From: Pseudomonadota bacterium
GTDB taxonomy: Bacteria; Tectomicrobia; Entotheonellia; Entotheonellales; Entotheonellaceae
DNA: 32,850 nucleotides
Direction: 5' to 3'
NCBI GenBank assembly: GCA_005777235.1
Contig: SXND01000130.1
Coordinates: 1 to 32,850, forward strand
The notes under the pieces are model-generated. The model ran no database searches. It saw nothing but the letters and a program-made list of their open reading frames with translations, and had not been told where the DNA came from. Shown here piece by piece: positions 1-8,161 of this stretch (position 1 is the first letter of the stretch; every line of letters starts with the position of its first letter). The translations under genes and the position numbers were made by a program.

Positions 1-522
1 GGCGTGGGCAGCGTGGCGGTGACTCTCCTGGCCCAGCAGGGCTACACGGTGGCCGCCAGCACCGGCAAGGCCGACCAGCACGACTATTTACGCCAATTGG
101 GCGCCAGCCAGATCCTCAGCCGCGACGAGGTGAGCCTCAGCGGCGAGCGCCTGCGGCCCCTGCTACGCGGCACCTGGGCTGGCGCGGTGGATACGGTCGG
201 TGGCGCCACCATGAGCTATCTCCTGCGCACCACCAACACCGGTGGCAGCATTGCCCTGTGCGGTCTGGTTGGGGGCCACGACTTTGCCGGCACGGTGATT
301 CCGTTTTTACTGCGCGGCATCAATGTCCTGGGGATCGACTCCGCGACCTGCCCGATGGCCTATCGCCAGAGCATCTGGCAGCGCCTGGCCACGGATTTCA
401 AGCCACAGCACCTGGCGCAGATGACGCAGGTCATCACGCTGCGTGACCTGCCGACGGCGATTGCGGCGATTTTGCAGGGGCAGGTGAAAGGGCGCATTCT
501 TGTGACTCCGCAGACTGCATAA
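1..522 (+). CDS. acuI: YhdH/AcuI-type NADPH-dependent acrylyl-CoA reductase / quinone oxidoreductase, 3' part
   Basis: C-terminal 173 codons of a medium-chain dehydrogenase/reductase (MDR); the 5' end lies outside the window, and the frame is already open at base 1. The visible start GVGSVAVTLLAQQGY is the tail of the Rossmann glycine motif. It is followed by VAASTGK, a phosphate-binding segment typical of NADPH users in the YhdH/YhfP branch. AVDTVGG and GGSIALCGLVGG are the usual second-half Rossmann segments, and the C-terminus KGRILVTP is the family signature. Family members reduce acryloyl-CoA or quinones in the cytosol. The assignment to the AcuI branch rather than general quinone oxidoreductase is by resemblance only. 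The gene ends 13 bp before the NADAR gene on the same strand, so they may be co-transcribed. Confidence 0.85.
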   Translation, partial: GVGSVAVTLLAQQGYTVAASTGKADQHDYLRQLGASQILSRDEVSLSGERLRPLLRGTWAGAVDTVGGATMSYLLRTTNTGGSIALCGLVGGHDFAGTVIPFLLRGINVLGIDSATCPMAYRQSIWQRLATDFKPQHLAQMTQVITLRDLPTAIAAILQGQVKGRILVTPQTA

Positions 523-535
523 GAAGGACGATGCC

Positions 536-1108
536 ATGTCTGTAGCGCCTATCATGAGCACCGAGACGTTACTCGCCGCCATCCAAAACGGTTTGCAGCC
601 AACCTATCTCTTCTTCTGGGGCCATCGTCCGCGCCCCGACGGTTCTATCGGTGCCTCATGCCTGAGTCAGTGGTGGGCCGCGCCGTTTACCGTCGAGGGC
701 ATCACCTATGCCACTGCTGAGCATTGCATGATGGCGGAGAAAGCCCGCCTGTTTGGGGATCACCGGGCGTATGCACAGATCCTGGCCGCCTCGCATCCTG
801 AGGTGGCCAAAAAGCTCGGGCGCACCGTGCAGGGCTTTGAGGAACAACGCTGGGTACAGCAGCGGGATGCCATTGTGGTGCAGGGCAACATGGCGAAATT
901 CGGCCAACATGCGGCACTCCGACGTTTTCTCGTGCAGACGGGTGAGCGCATCCTCGTCGAAGCCAGTCCGGTGGATCGCGTCTGGGGCATAGGCCTGGCC
1001 GCCGATGCCCCAGCAGCCACCCGTCCGGCGCAATGGCGCGGGCTGAATCTGCTGGGATTTGCGCTCATGCAGGTGCGGGCGCACCTGTGCCACGGGACAT
1101 GTCCCTGA
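536..1108 (+). CDS. NADAR (YbiA-like) family protein
   Basis: 190 aa, close to the usual size of single-domain NADAR proteins. Motifs seen in order are FFWGH near residue 27, SQWW near 42, TAEHCMMAEKA near 61-71, KLGRTVQGF near 96, QQRDAIVVQGNMAKF near 112-126, and ASPVDRVWGIG near 148. The last one carries the Glu/Asp/Trp cluster of the active site. NADAR proteins are N-glycosidases acting on ADP-ribosylated substrates (free ADP-ribose-1''-phosphate or ADP-ribosylated guanine in DNA) or on riboflavin intermediates. They recur next to NAD-consuming toxin or defence genes. Here a TIR gene lies 6 kb away on the other strand. The start at 536 has AAGAAGGA upstream; ATG 554 is a weaker alternative. 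Family call is firm, the substrate is not known. Confidence 0.9.
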   Translation: MSVAPIMSTETLLAAIQNGLQPTYLFFWGHRPRPDGSIGASCLSQWWAAPFTVEGITYATAEHCMMAEKARLFGDHRAYAQILAASHPEVAKKLGRTVQGFEEQRWVQQRDAIVVQGNMAKFGQHAALRRFLVQTGERILVEASPVDRVWGIGLAADAPAATRPAQWRGLNLLGFALMQVRAHLCHGTCP

Positions 1109-1133
1109 CGGCATCCTGCGCAGGGAGACTGCC

Positions 1134-1643
1134 ATGAGCGGGGAGGGGGTCCGTATGCACGCAAAGAACGCGACGTTATACGAGCATGATTTGTACGCCT
1201 GGACTCAGGCGCAAGCCGCGTGCTTGCGGGACGGGGCCTGGGACGCGCTGGACCTCGCACACCTCATTGAGGAGCTTGAAGACGTGGGCCACAGCCAGCG
1301 CGATGCCCTCGCCAGCCATCTGCTGGTGCTCCTGACCCATCTGCTCAAGCTGGCCGTCGCCGCACACCTCCGGCCAGTGGACTTGGCGCGCGCGGGGCGG
1401 GGCTGGCGAACGACTTGCCGCACTCAACGACGCTTGCTGGCCAAGCGCTTACGCCGCAACCCGAGCTTGTGGCCGACGGTTCCCGAGGAATGCCTGGAAG
1501 CGTACATCATCGCCAGAGACGAGGCCGCCACCGCGTTGGAGGTCGACGAGACGGCGTTCCCACCGACGTGTCCCTGGACCCCGGCACAGATCCTGGATGA
1601 AGCGTTCTGGCCCGAAGAGGGCGGGGCGCCAGCCCCACGCTGA
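1134..1643 (+). CDS. DUF29 family protein
   Basis: 169 aa from the start chosen here. The body LYEHDLYAWTQAQAACLR, then DLAHLIEELEDVG, then a helix rich in Leu (LLVLLTHLLKL) and NPSL further on, match the DUF29 family. These are small all-helical proteins of unknown function, very abundant in cyanobacteria and in large soil genomes, often near mobile or defence genes. ATG 1134 has GGGAG about six bases upstream; ATG 1155 preceded by GGGAGGGGG is an equally good start. The open frame extends upstream to 1059, but that part overlaps the NADAR gene and does not look like the family. No catalytic residues are known, so no function is proposed. Confidence 0.85.
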   Translation: MSGEGVRMHAKNATLYEHDLYAWTQAQAACLRDGAWDALDLAHLIEELEDVGHSQRDALASHLLVLLTHLLKLAVAAHLRPVDLARAGRGWRTTCRTQRRLLAKRLRRNPSLWPTVPEECLEAYIIARDEAATALEVDETAFPPTCPWTPAQILDEAFWPEEGGAPAPR

Positions 1644-1783
1644 AATGGCAAGGCTTGCGATACGATTTGGAACTGCTGCAAGGCCGTGAGCCGGCGCGCT
1701 TGGCGCCGTACACAGCGCTGCCTGTACGCTTGGGGCGCGGTGCTAGTACGGGCCGCTCAACCTTGTTACCCCTGGAGTGCCGC

Positions 1784-2734
1784 ATGATGCCCCCGCATAG
1801 CCTGGACACGATGTTGCGGCCCATAGTGCTGTGGCCAGCGGCGTGGCTACGCTGGCTCGGCGGTGGGCTCTTGCTCGTGGGACTGCTGCTGCCCTGGGGA
1901 GTCATCGCCTGGCGCACACGGCAGGCGGTAGACATATCTGGCACGGCGGCGGCGGGTGCAGGAGCCGCGCTCAGGCCGGAGATGGTGCTGTTGCCCACCG
2001 GAACATTCCTGATGGGCAGTCCCGCTGATGAGCCTGGACGGCAGGCGGATGAGGCGCAGCGCCAGGTAGAGATCACCCGGCCCTTTGCCATGGCCGTGAC
2101 TGAGGTGACGCAGGCGCGGTACCAGCAGGTGATGCAGGCGCTGCCGGCGAGCCCTGCTTCGGCCTGTCGCCCGGCGGCCGAGGGTGCGGACCTGCCGGTG
2201 GTGTGCCTCACCTGGTTTGAAGCGCTGGCCTATTGCAATCGACTCTCGGAATTGGAAGAGCTGACCCCGTGCTACCGCCTCGACAGTGCCCAACCGGCCT
2301 GGGACGATGCTGCGTGCGAGGGCTATCGGCTGCCCACCGAGGCAGAGTGGGAGTATGCGGCGCGCGCCGGCAGCACGCAGCGCTATGCTGGCACCGACGC
2401 CGAGGACGATGTCTGCCGCTATGCCAATGTGTTGGATCAGAGCGCCCCGGCCTCAGTCCAGACGCCGGGGTTCGCCTGCCATGACGGCTATACCACGGTG
2501 GCCCTAGTGCGGCGGCGGCTGCCGCAGGCCTGGTTGCTGTATGACCTGACGGGCAATGTCGCCGAGTGGGTGTGGGATGCCGTCGCCACAGACCGGGTGG
2601 TGCGGGGCGGCTCCTGGCAGTCATTTCGCGCTGCACGCAACGCGGCGCGCACGATGCAGCCGCCCTCCCGGCGTGCCCCGGAGGTGGGGTTGCGCGTGGT
2701 GCGCAGCTTTCCACTGGACCCCTCAACACGGTAA
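1784..2734 (+). CDS. Membrane-anchored formylglycine-generating-enzyme-fold (SUMF1/FGE) protein
   Basis: 316 aa from ATG 1784, which has GGAG seven bases upstream; a TTG at 1655 would add 43 residues without family features. One transmembrane segment (about residues 22-43, Leu/Gly/Val rich) is followed by a complete FGE-sulfatase domain: MVLLPTGTFLMGS, TEVTQARYQQVM, YRLPTEAEWEYAARAGS, LYDLTGNVAEWVWD, VVRGGSWQSFRAARNAAR and VGLRVVRS. In true FGE the segment after RGGSW holds two copper-binding cysteines. Here there are none, so oxidase activity is unlikely and a binding role (C-type-lectin-like fold) is more plausible. Two unpaired regions rich in Cys suggest disulfides. It converges on the larger FGE protein encoded at 2959-5106, with a GC hairpin between the two. 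Confidence 0.85.
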   Translation: MMPPHSLDTMLRPIVLWPAAWLRWLGGGLLLVGLLLPWGVIAWRTRQAVDISGTAAAGAGAALRPEMVLLPTGTFLMGSPADEPGRQADEAQRQVEITRPFAMAVTEVTQARYQQVMQALPASPASACRPAAEGADLPVVCLTWFEALAYCNRLSELEELTPCYRLDSAQPAWDDAACEGYRLPTEAEWEYAARAGSTQRYAGTDAEDDVCRYANVLDQSAPASVQTPGFACHDGYTTVALVRRRLPQAWLLYDLTGNVAEWVWDAVATDRVVRGGSWQSFRAARNAARTMQPPSRRAPEVGLRVVRSFPLDPSTR

Positions 2735-2806
2735 TCGCCGGCTCTCTCCCACCAAGCGCCGGGACACGATAACTCCTTTGCAATAAAACGCTTGTAGCGA
2801 CGGCGA

Positions 2807-2825
2807 CCAGGGGCTACGCCCCTGG
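2807..2825. terminator. GC-rich hairpin between convergent FGE genes
   Basis: Perfect 8-bp inverted repeat CCAGGGGC / GCCCCTGG around a TAC loop. It sits in the 224-bp gap between two convergently transcribed FGE genes. It has no clear U-tract, so it may equally be a small dispersed palindromic repeat. The same gap ends with a short tandem GTAACAG duplication at 2935-2949. Confidence 0.4.
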
Positions 2826-2958
2826 ACCCCACGCCTTCCGGGTCGGCGGGGTCTGGCGCCCTGGCGGCTACGCCTCGCTGCGGGCTGCAGACCCCTCTGA
2901 CCCTCCAGGCGTTCAACCCCAACCTCTGCAGAAGGTAACAGGGTAACAGAGCCCAGGG

Positions 2959-5106
2959 TTACGGGGCCGTCCTCAGCAGGCGCACGCCGAGATGGCCATC
3001 GCGGAGGCCGGGGTGCGCCTTGAGGCGATCCGCCGACCGGCAATACCCGGCGTGGCCGAGCCAGCTTCCGCCTCGGAGGACGCGGTACGCGCCCGCTGCA
3101 GAACCCACAGGATCCACTGCAGCGTCTGCAGTATAGGGTCCATACCGGTCCCATACCCATTCCCACACATTACCATGCATGTCATAGAGGCCCCAGGCAT
3201 TGGGCTTGAGCTGGCCAACAGGATGGGTGGTATTGCCAGCATTCTCGAGATACCAGGCATAGTCACGCAACTGGCTGGGATCATCACCGTAGCTATAGGC
3301 CGTGGTGCTTCCGGCCCTGGCAGCGTATTCCCACTCCGCTTCGGTGGGCAGACGATACGTGGTGGTCCCTTCCCGCGCATTGAGACGCTGTAGGAACTTC
3401 CGCACCTCGTCCCAGGATACGTTCTCCACCGGACGGTTGGCATCGCCCTGAAACTGGCTTGGATTCTTGCCCATCACCGCCTGCCACTGGGCCTGCGTCA
3501 CCTCATACTGCCCCAGGTAAAAAGCCTGGGTTAGACGCACTGTGTGCACCGGCTTTTCATCACCGTATGCCTCTTGTGCATCCGACCCCATGCGAAATTC
3601 CCCTGGCTGAATGAGCACCAGCGTCATATCCAGGCTGTTGGTGATAGTGCGTGCCAGGCCCACTGGTTTGACGAGCTGCTGGATGGCTGGCGCTACCACA
3701 GTAGCCACCACGGGCTGCGACGGACGCCGCAACCAGGTGTGTATACTGGACGGCCCATACCACAGCAGCAGCCCGGCCAGCAGCGTGGCGGCGCCGGTCA
3801 TCATCGCCGGCAGGCCCCAGGCGCGCCACGGACGGCCCAGCAAGGCCCCCGGATGTACCCGATCCAGGGCCCGGCCCAGCAGCAGTTCGAGCGTGTGGCG
3901 TGTGCCAGTATCGTAGGCCGGCGTCGCCTCAGTCCGCGCCAGGGCGATGTCCAGCACCTCCAGCAGCTCCGGCTCCACAGCACAGCCCAGCAGCGGCGCC
4001 ACCAGGGCCAGGGCCTGTTCCGGCTCCAGCACGAGACGATGCGCCACGCGTTTCAAGTCCCAGAACTGTGCCAGCAGGGCATCCTCGGGGCGCGTGGCCT
4101 CAAGTTGGTGCAGCAGGAACTGCCGTCCGCGCACCTCCAGGTGCTCCTCACGCGGCTGCCCGGCGTCGAGGTCGCGCTGCTGGCGGATGAGGCGCTCCAC
4201 CAGTGTGGCGCTGAGCACCAGGGTGCGCCCGTCCCCACTCTCCGGCTGGCGCTCCTGGTCTTCCCGTGCCACCCAGTCAATCAGGCGTTGCACAGCGTGC
4301 GGCTCAGGCAGCACCTGACGTAGTTCCGGGAAATGCTGCCGGATGGCTTCCAGTTGCTCCCAGGTGGCATCCGGCACCAGCGCCGCCAGCAAGGCCCACT
4401 GGCGCAGGGCGGCCTCGACCTCGGGCTGCGCCAGCCGTGGCAGGGTGGGCCAGGCGGGCGCAGGTACGCCCTGGCCATCGGCAGCAAAATAACGCGCCAG
4501 GGCCAGCAGACCAGCGGCGCTGAAGGGAAAGCGCTGTAAGCCGTGCTCCTGTTCCAGACGGCGTATGTCCTGACGCGCCGCCCGTGGCCGCTCTGCCAGC
4601 GGGCGCGGGTCAGGGTCCAGCCAGGCTGTGCACGGCCAGGCTTGCAGCGCGGCCAGCCAGGCCGCCTCGGCGTGATAGCCCTGGGTGCTGAGCGTGCGTG
4701 AGATGAGCAGCAGCGGTCCGCCCGTGCTGTGACGCGCCAGGTCACGCAGGGTACAGGGCTGGCCGCTGCGGTGCAGACTGAGCCCTTGCGGATCAAAGCG
4801 AAAATCGTAGCGCGTCAGGCGTACCCCGAGGGTGTGCCAGCGCTCCAGCACCCAGGTGAGGCCGTCCAGCCACGGGTGCGCCCCACGCTCAACATCCACC
4901 AGCACGGTCAACGCATGGGCAAGCGGTCTTGCAGCAAAGATTGGCACAAAACGCCCACCCGCCTCGACGCTGTGCCGCACCGTGGCCGAGACGTCGAGAT
5001 CGTCGCTAACGCCAGCGCCAAACAGGCGACCAAGCAGCGTAGCCGCATCGTCGATGGCCTGCGGAGACAGCGGGGCGTGCCGTTCCACCTGATAGGTCAG
5101 CGCCAC
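2959..5106 (-). CDS. Degenerate vWA-like / TM / FGE-fold protein (C-terminal half of a split MoxR partner)
   Basis: 715 aa from GTG 5106. Residues about 65-170 look like a von Willebrand A fold: a strand LTVLVDVERGAHPW stands where DxSxS would bind metal, then an alternating alpha/beta pattern leads to WLDPDPRPLAERP. The metal-site serines are missing, so it is called degenerate. A helical part follows (180-425), then one TM segment near 430-452, then an FGE domain from about 494: LIQPGEFRMGSD, YEVTQAQWQAVMG, YRLPTEAEWEYAARAGS, LYDMHGNVWEWVWD and RGGSWLGHAGYC. Only one of the two copper cysteines of real FGE is present. The start is uncertain because there is no good ribosome site and the frame stays open upstream as far as the TAG of the preceding gene. 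The domain order matches a widespread single-chain protein that partners MoxR ATPases. Its role in the operon is inferred. Confidence 0.8.
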   Translation of the reverse strand: MALTYQVERHAPLSPQAIDDAATLLGRLFGAGVSDDLDVSATVRHSVEAGGRFVPIFAARPLAHALTVLVDVERGAHPWLDGLTWVLERWHTLGVRLTRYDFRFDPQGLSLHRSGQPCTLRDLARHSTGGPLLLISRTLSTQGYHAEAAWLAALQAWPCTAWLDPDPRPLAERPRAARQDIRRLEQEHGLQRFPFSAAGLLALARYFAADGQGVPAPAWPTLPRLAQPEVEAALRQWALLAALVPDATWEQLEAIRQHFPELRQVLPEPHAVQRLIDWVAREDQERQPESGDGRTLVLSATLVERLIRQQRDLDAGQPREEHLEVRGRQFLLHQLEATRPEDALLAQFWDLKRVAHRLVLEPEQALALVAPLLGCAVEPELLEVLDIALARTEATPAYDTGTRHTLELLLGRALDRVHPGALLGRPWRAWGLPAMMTGAATLLAGLLLWYGPSSIHTWLRRPSQPVVATVVAPAIQQLVKPVGLARTITNSLDMTLVLIQPGEFRMGSDAQEAYGDEKPVHTVRLTQAFYLGQYEVTQAQWQAVMGKNPSQFQGDANRPVENVSWDEVRKFLQRLNAREGTTTYRLPTEAEWEYAARAGSTTAYSYGDDPSQLRDYAWYLENAGNTTHPVGQLKPNAWGLYDMHGNVWEWVWDRYGPYTADAAVDPVGSAAGAYRVLRGGSWLGHAGYCRSADRLKAHPGLRDGHLGVRLLRTAP

Positions 5107-5187
5107 CGGAGCGTGCTGGCGTTCAGCGTCTTCCGCCAGGAGGCAGCGTTCCAGGGCACTACGCTGCTGCCATGCCGTAGACTGAGC

Positions 5188-5862
5188 CTAGCGCAGACGC
5201 GCGACCTGAACGGGCAAACGCCACCAGCGCAGGCCCAGTAGCACCAGTAGCCCGGCCAGTGCCGCAGCGCACCCGTCACGCCAATCGAGCCGGCGCAGCG
5301 GTGCCGGGCTGGGTGCCTGGATGCGGCGTTCCGGCAGCAATGGGACGCGTATCCAGGATGCCTGGGTCTCGGGCGGTAGTACCGGGGGCGGCGGGGGCGT
5401 GGCTGGGCGGGCGTCCTGGCTGGACAGCGGCGGCTGGAGGAGCGATACCAGCAGCCCAGCCAGGCCCACACTGAGGCCGCAGACCAGCAGGCCATACACC
5501 AGCCAGCGTGGCATGTGGCGGAGATGCTGCCAGGCCCGAGCCAGGCGAAGACGCCAGGGGAGCCTGGCTGGGGGTACGGGAGGGGCAGGCTGCTGGGTAG
5601 ACGGCTGGGACGCGCCGTGTCGTGACGGGTCGGGCGGCGGCGAGGTAGCCGCGCTCTGCGACTCATATACCTCGAACAGTGTGGCGATCTGCTGCCATTC
5701 CTCCTGGTTCGTGGCCAGCAACGAGGCCAGCGCCACGCGGAGTTCAGCGTGGCTGAGATCGGGGCGCAGGCTCAGGAGCTGCTGCACCTGTAGATACTCC
5801 GCTGGCCCCAGGCGCACAATCCCGTGCGTGTGGATGGCGTCGAGCACAGCGTGCAGGCTCAT
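5188..5862 (-). CDS. CoxE-N-like two-TM protein (N-terminal half of a split MoxR partner)
   Basis: 224 aa. Residues 1-68 (GIVRLGPAEYLQVQQLL, then LRVALASLLATNQEEW, then IATLFEVYES) resemble the helical N-terminal domain of CoxE-type vWA proteins, which work with MoxR ATPases. A Pro/Gln-rich linker (70-103) leads to TM1 (about 120-142), a Pro-rich loop and TM2 (about 197-212). ATG 5862 lies one base after the MoxR stop, so translation is probably coupled. The stop at 5188-5190 is TAG and is followed in the same frame by 27 open codons that run straight into the vWA-FGE gene. The pair therefore looks like one 968-codon gene cut by a nonsense codon. The domain identification is by pattern and is not certain. 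Confidence 0.75.
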   Translation of the reverse strand: MSLHAVLDAIHTHGIVRLGPAEYLQVQQLLSLRPDLSHAELRVALASLLATNQEEWQQIATLFEVYESQSAATSPPPDPSRHGASQPSTQQPAPPVPPARLPWRLRLARAWQHLRHMPRWLVYGLLVCGLSVGLAGLLVSLLQPPLSSQDARPATPPPPPVLPPETQASWIRVPLLPERRIQAPSPAPLRRLDWRDGCAAALAGLLVLLGLRWWRLPVQVARLR

Positions 5863-5863
5863 C

Positions 5864-6880
5864 TCAGGCCCCCTGGGTGACGCGTTCCACATCCTCGCGT
5901 AGTTTGAGCAGGCAGCCCAGAGCCGGCAGGGCGCGCCAGTCCACTGCACTCCGACTGCCCTGCGCCTGGATGGCCGCCTGGGTGAGGCAGCGCTCGGTGT
6001 CGGCGGGAGCAAAGACGGTGCTCAGGGCCCTGACCCAATCGAGCAATTCAGCGGTCGCCGGTGCCTTGGTGAGCCGGAACCCCTGGCGCAACTCCTGAAA
6101 GACGTCCACAGCACTGGCGCGCAGAGGCGAGGTCGTCTCAGGAAAGTGGGCCTGCACAATCTCGATCAGGCGCTGCTTGCCTGGAAACGGGATGTAGAAA
6201 AACACACAGCGGCGCAGAAACGCGTCCGGGAGCTGGCGTTCGACATTGCTGGTAATAATGACCAGCGGTCTCGGGGCACCGGACGGCGGCTGCATCTGGC
6301 GCCGCAGATGGGCATGCTCCGGCTCAATGGCTTGGGCTTGGTCAGGCTGGACGTGCGGAATCTCCGGGATTTCAAACTGACCCTGGTCCAGTTCACGCAG
6401 CAGATCATTGGGCAGATCACGCGGCGCCTTGTCAATCTCGTCGATCAAGACCACACGCCGTACCGGGGAGATCAGGGCCTGCCCGAGTGCTTCCAGGGTG
6501 ACGTAATTCTGCGGCCAGGCGGCTCGGCGTTTGCCGGCCTCGTCACCGGCCTGGGCATCGCCAAAACGCCGCACGGCATCGTAGGTGTAGAGCAAGTCGC
6601 GGGCGCGGGTCTCCGAACGCACGTACTGTGCCAGCGGCGGGCGCGCCACCTCAGGGATGGGGTGGGCCTCATCCACCAGGCCCGTGGCGGCGGCAAAGGC
6701 AAAGTCGGTCTTGCCACACCCTGCCTCGCCGGTGAGCAAGAGCGGGCGTTCCAAAGCCAGCGCCACGTTGGCCGCGGCTAAGAGTTCGGGGTCGGCCAGG
6801 AACGGGCGACGATGGCGCCCCAGCATGCGCTGCGCTACGAACCTGGGGTACGGTGGCTGATAGGCAACCGAGCTGTCCAT
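5864..6880 (-). CDS. MoxR-family AAA+ ATPase
   Basis: 338 aa. Walker A GEAGCGKT at residues 51-58, Walker B VVLIDEIDKAP at 143-153, sensor 1 IITSN at 208-212, and an arginine-finger region LPDAFLRRC at 217-225. The insertion between Walker A and B (RSETRARDLLYTYDAVRRF) is the usual one of this MoxR subgroup. MoxR ATPases remodel or load vWA-type partner proteins. The partner here is encoded directly downstream by the CoxE-N-like and vWA-FGE genes. ATG 6880 is three bases after the stop of the TIR gene and one base separates its own stop from the next start, so the four ORFs form one operon. All ATPase residues seem intact, so it should be active. The protein is cytosolic. Confidence 0.93.
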   Translation of the reverse strand: MDSSVAYQPPYPRFVAQRMLGRHRRPFLADPELLAAANVALALERPLLLTGEAGCGKTDFAFAAATGLVDEAHPIPEVARPPLAQYVRSETRARDLLYTYDAVRRFGDAQAGDEAGKRRAAWPQNYVTLEALGQALISPVRRVVLIDEIDKAPRDLPNDLLRELDQGQFEIPEIPHVQPDQAQAIEPEHAHLRRQMQPPSGAPRPLVIITSNVERQLPDAFLRRCVFFYIPFPGKQRLIEIVQAHFPETTSPLRASAVDVFQELRQGFRLTKAPATAELLDWVRALSTVFAPADTERCLTQAAIQAQGSRSAVDWRALPALGCLLKLREDVERVTQGA

Positions 6881-6883
6881 GGC

Positions 6884-8092
6884 TCAAGCATCCTGGAGAT
6901 AGCGGTCAATGAGATCGGCCAGTTCCTGATACGTACTGGAGCGGCCCGAGGTCAGGCGTTGGTATTCCTGCCGCAGCGCCTCCAGCGTGTCAGGGGCAGG
7001 CGCCAGGGAGGCCGTGGCAATGTAGTGCTCCACATCCTGCCAGGTGGGCAGGGTCACCGGCGGCAGAGGACAGTAGTGCAGCACCCCACTGTCCTGGGCC
7101 ATGCGGCCCCAGAGCTGGGCCTGCTGCACCAGCACCGGCACTCCCGCGGATACCGCCGTGGCATCGTAATCCAGGGCTAGCAGCACACGCACATCATGGG
7201 AGGGCGGCTCCCGACGCAGCAGCTCCGGGAGCGCCGTCGCCATAAATGCCTGTAAAGCATGCTGCTGGCTCGCGTCGAGCCGGTCCAGCGGACGCAAGCC
7301 GAGGATGAGAAATACGGGCTGGTGTTGCGCCGCCTGCGCCAGACTGCCGCGGGGATTGGCACCGTCAGTCAGCGCCATACGCATATGCCGCAGCCAATCA
7401 GCGCCATTGCGCGGCGTGATGCCTTCCACGCTAAAAGGCACGCGGTACACCAGATGCCGGTCACGCGCTTCGCTACTCAAATAGCGCTGGATACGCTCGA
7501 CGAACAGCCCGACATTCTGCTGCCGCGTGCCGTGCAGGAGAAAGAACAGGTGGCGGTAACGGCCACAGACCTCCAGCACGCCGCTCCAGTGCGGATAGCG
7601 GTCCAGGCGTAGGGCTGCCCCCAGCGCCTGATAGGTGGCCGCAGCGAGTGGTACCGTGGCGTCTTCGACCGGCTCCTGAGCCGCCAGCCAGGTGGCGAGG
7701 TCGCGCGCGACGCGTTGGAGCTGGCCTGGACGTGCGGCATCCAGGGCCTGAAGCATCCCTGTGCCGTAGGGCATACCAGCTATCCCTGACAACTGCCCGT
7801 CGAGGAGCACCGGGATGACCGTGCACTGCGCGGGCTGTTGCCGGGCGCGCTGGATAGCGCTGGCGATTTCCTCGTGTGCGTACCACGCCGTCGCCGTGTG
7901 CGCTGACACCAGCACCACCAGTGCCCGTGACGCCTTGAGCGCCTGATGCAGCGCTGTCGGCCACGGGACACCTAGGGGCAGCTGCGTATCCAGAAACACC
8001 ACACATTGCTCATCCTGCAAGAACCACAGAAGTTCCTCTGCCTGTCGCCGGTCAGGACTGGCATACGCGATGAAAAAATCGTACTGTGCCAC
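6884..8092 (-). CDS. TIR-domain protein with a degenerate STAND-NTPase-like C-terminal module
   Basis: 402 aa from GTG 8092, chosen because GGAGGT lies seven bases upstream; longer starts reach 8227 without family features. The N-terminal 1-135 is a TIR domain: YDFFIAYASPDR (4-14), the BB-loop region FLDTQLPLGVPW (33-44), and WYAHEEIASAI (70-80). Glu75 matches the catalytic Glu of NAD-cleaving TIRs. Residues about 205-402 show an ATPase-like order of strands: HLFFLLHG where a P-loop would be, without Gly-Lys-Ser/Thr, a VPFS segment, and PVFLILG at the Walker B place without the acid pair. This fits the 'inactive STAND' modules seen in conflict systems. It is the first gene of the MoxR operon and probably its NADase effector. 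TIR call is firm, the second module is inferred. Confidence 0.85.
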   Translation of the reverse strand: MAQYDFFIAYASPDRRQAEELLWFLQDEQCVVFLDTQLPLGVPWPTALHQALKASRALVVLVSAHTATAWYAHEEIASAIQRARQQPAQCTVIPVLLDGQLSGIAGMPYGTGMLQALDAARPGQLQRVARDLATWLAAQEPVEDATVPLAAATYQALGAALRLDRYPHWSGVLEVCGRYRHLFFLLHGTRQQNVGLFVERIQRYLSSEARDRHLVYRVPFSVEGITPRNGADWLRHMRMALTDGANPRGSLAQAAQHQPVFLILGLRPLDRLDASQQHALQAFMATALPELLRREPPSHDVRVLLALDYDATAVSAGVPVLVQQAQLWGRMAQDSGVLHYCPLPPVTLPTWQDVEHYIATASLAPAPDTLEALRQEYQRLTSGRSSTYQELADLIDRYLQDA

Positions 8093-8161
8093 GTGCTCCA
8101 CCTCCCTCCCACAGCTACCGGCGGTGTCTGGCAAGACCATGCAGACTCTACATTGATAGTT

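Noticed and set aside
2935..2949. Tandem GTAACAG as a short repeat array
   Set aside because: Only two copies, so it may be chance.
3544..4323. 259-codon plus-strand open frame
   Set aside because: It lies fully antisense to the vWA-FGE gene, is rich in Gln/Arg/His from GC-rich codon shadows, and matches no family.
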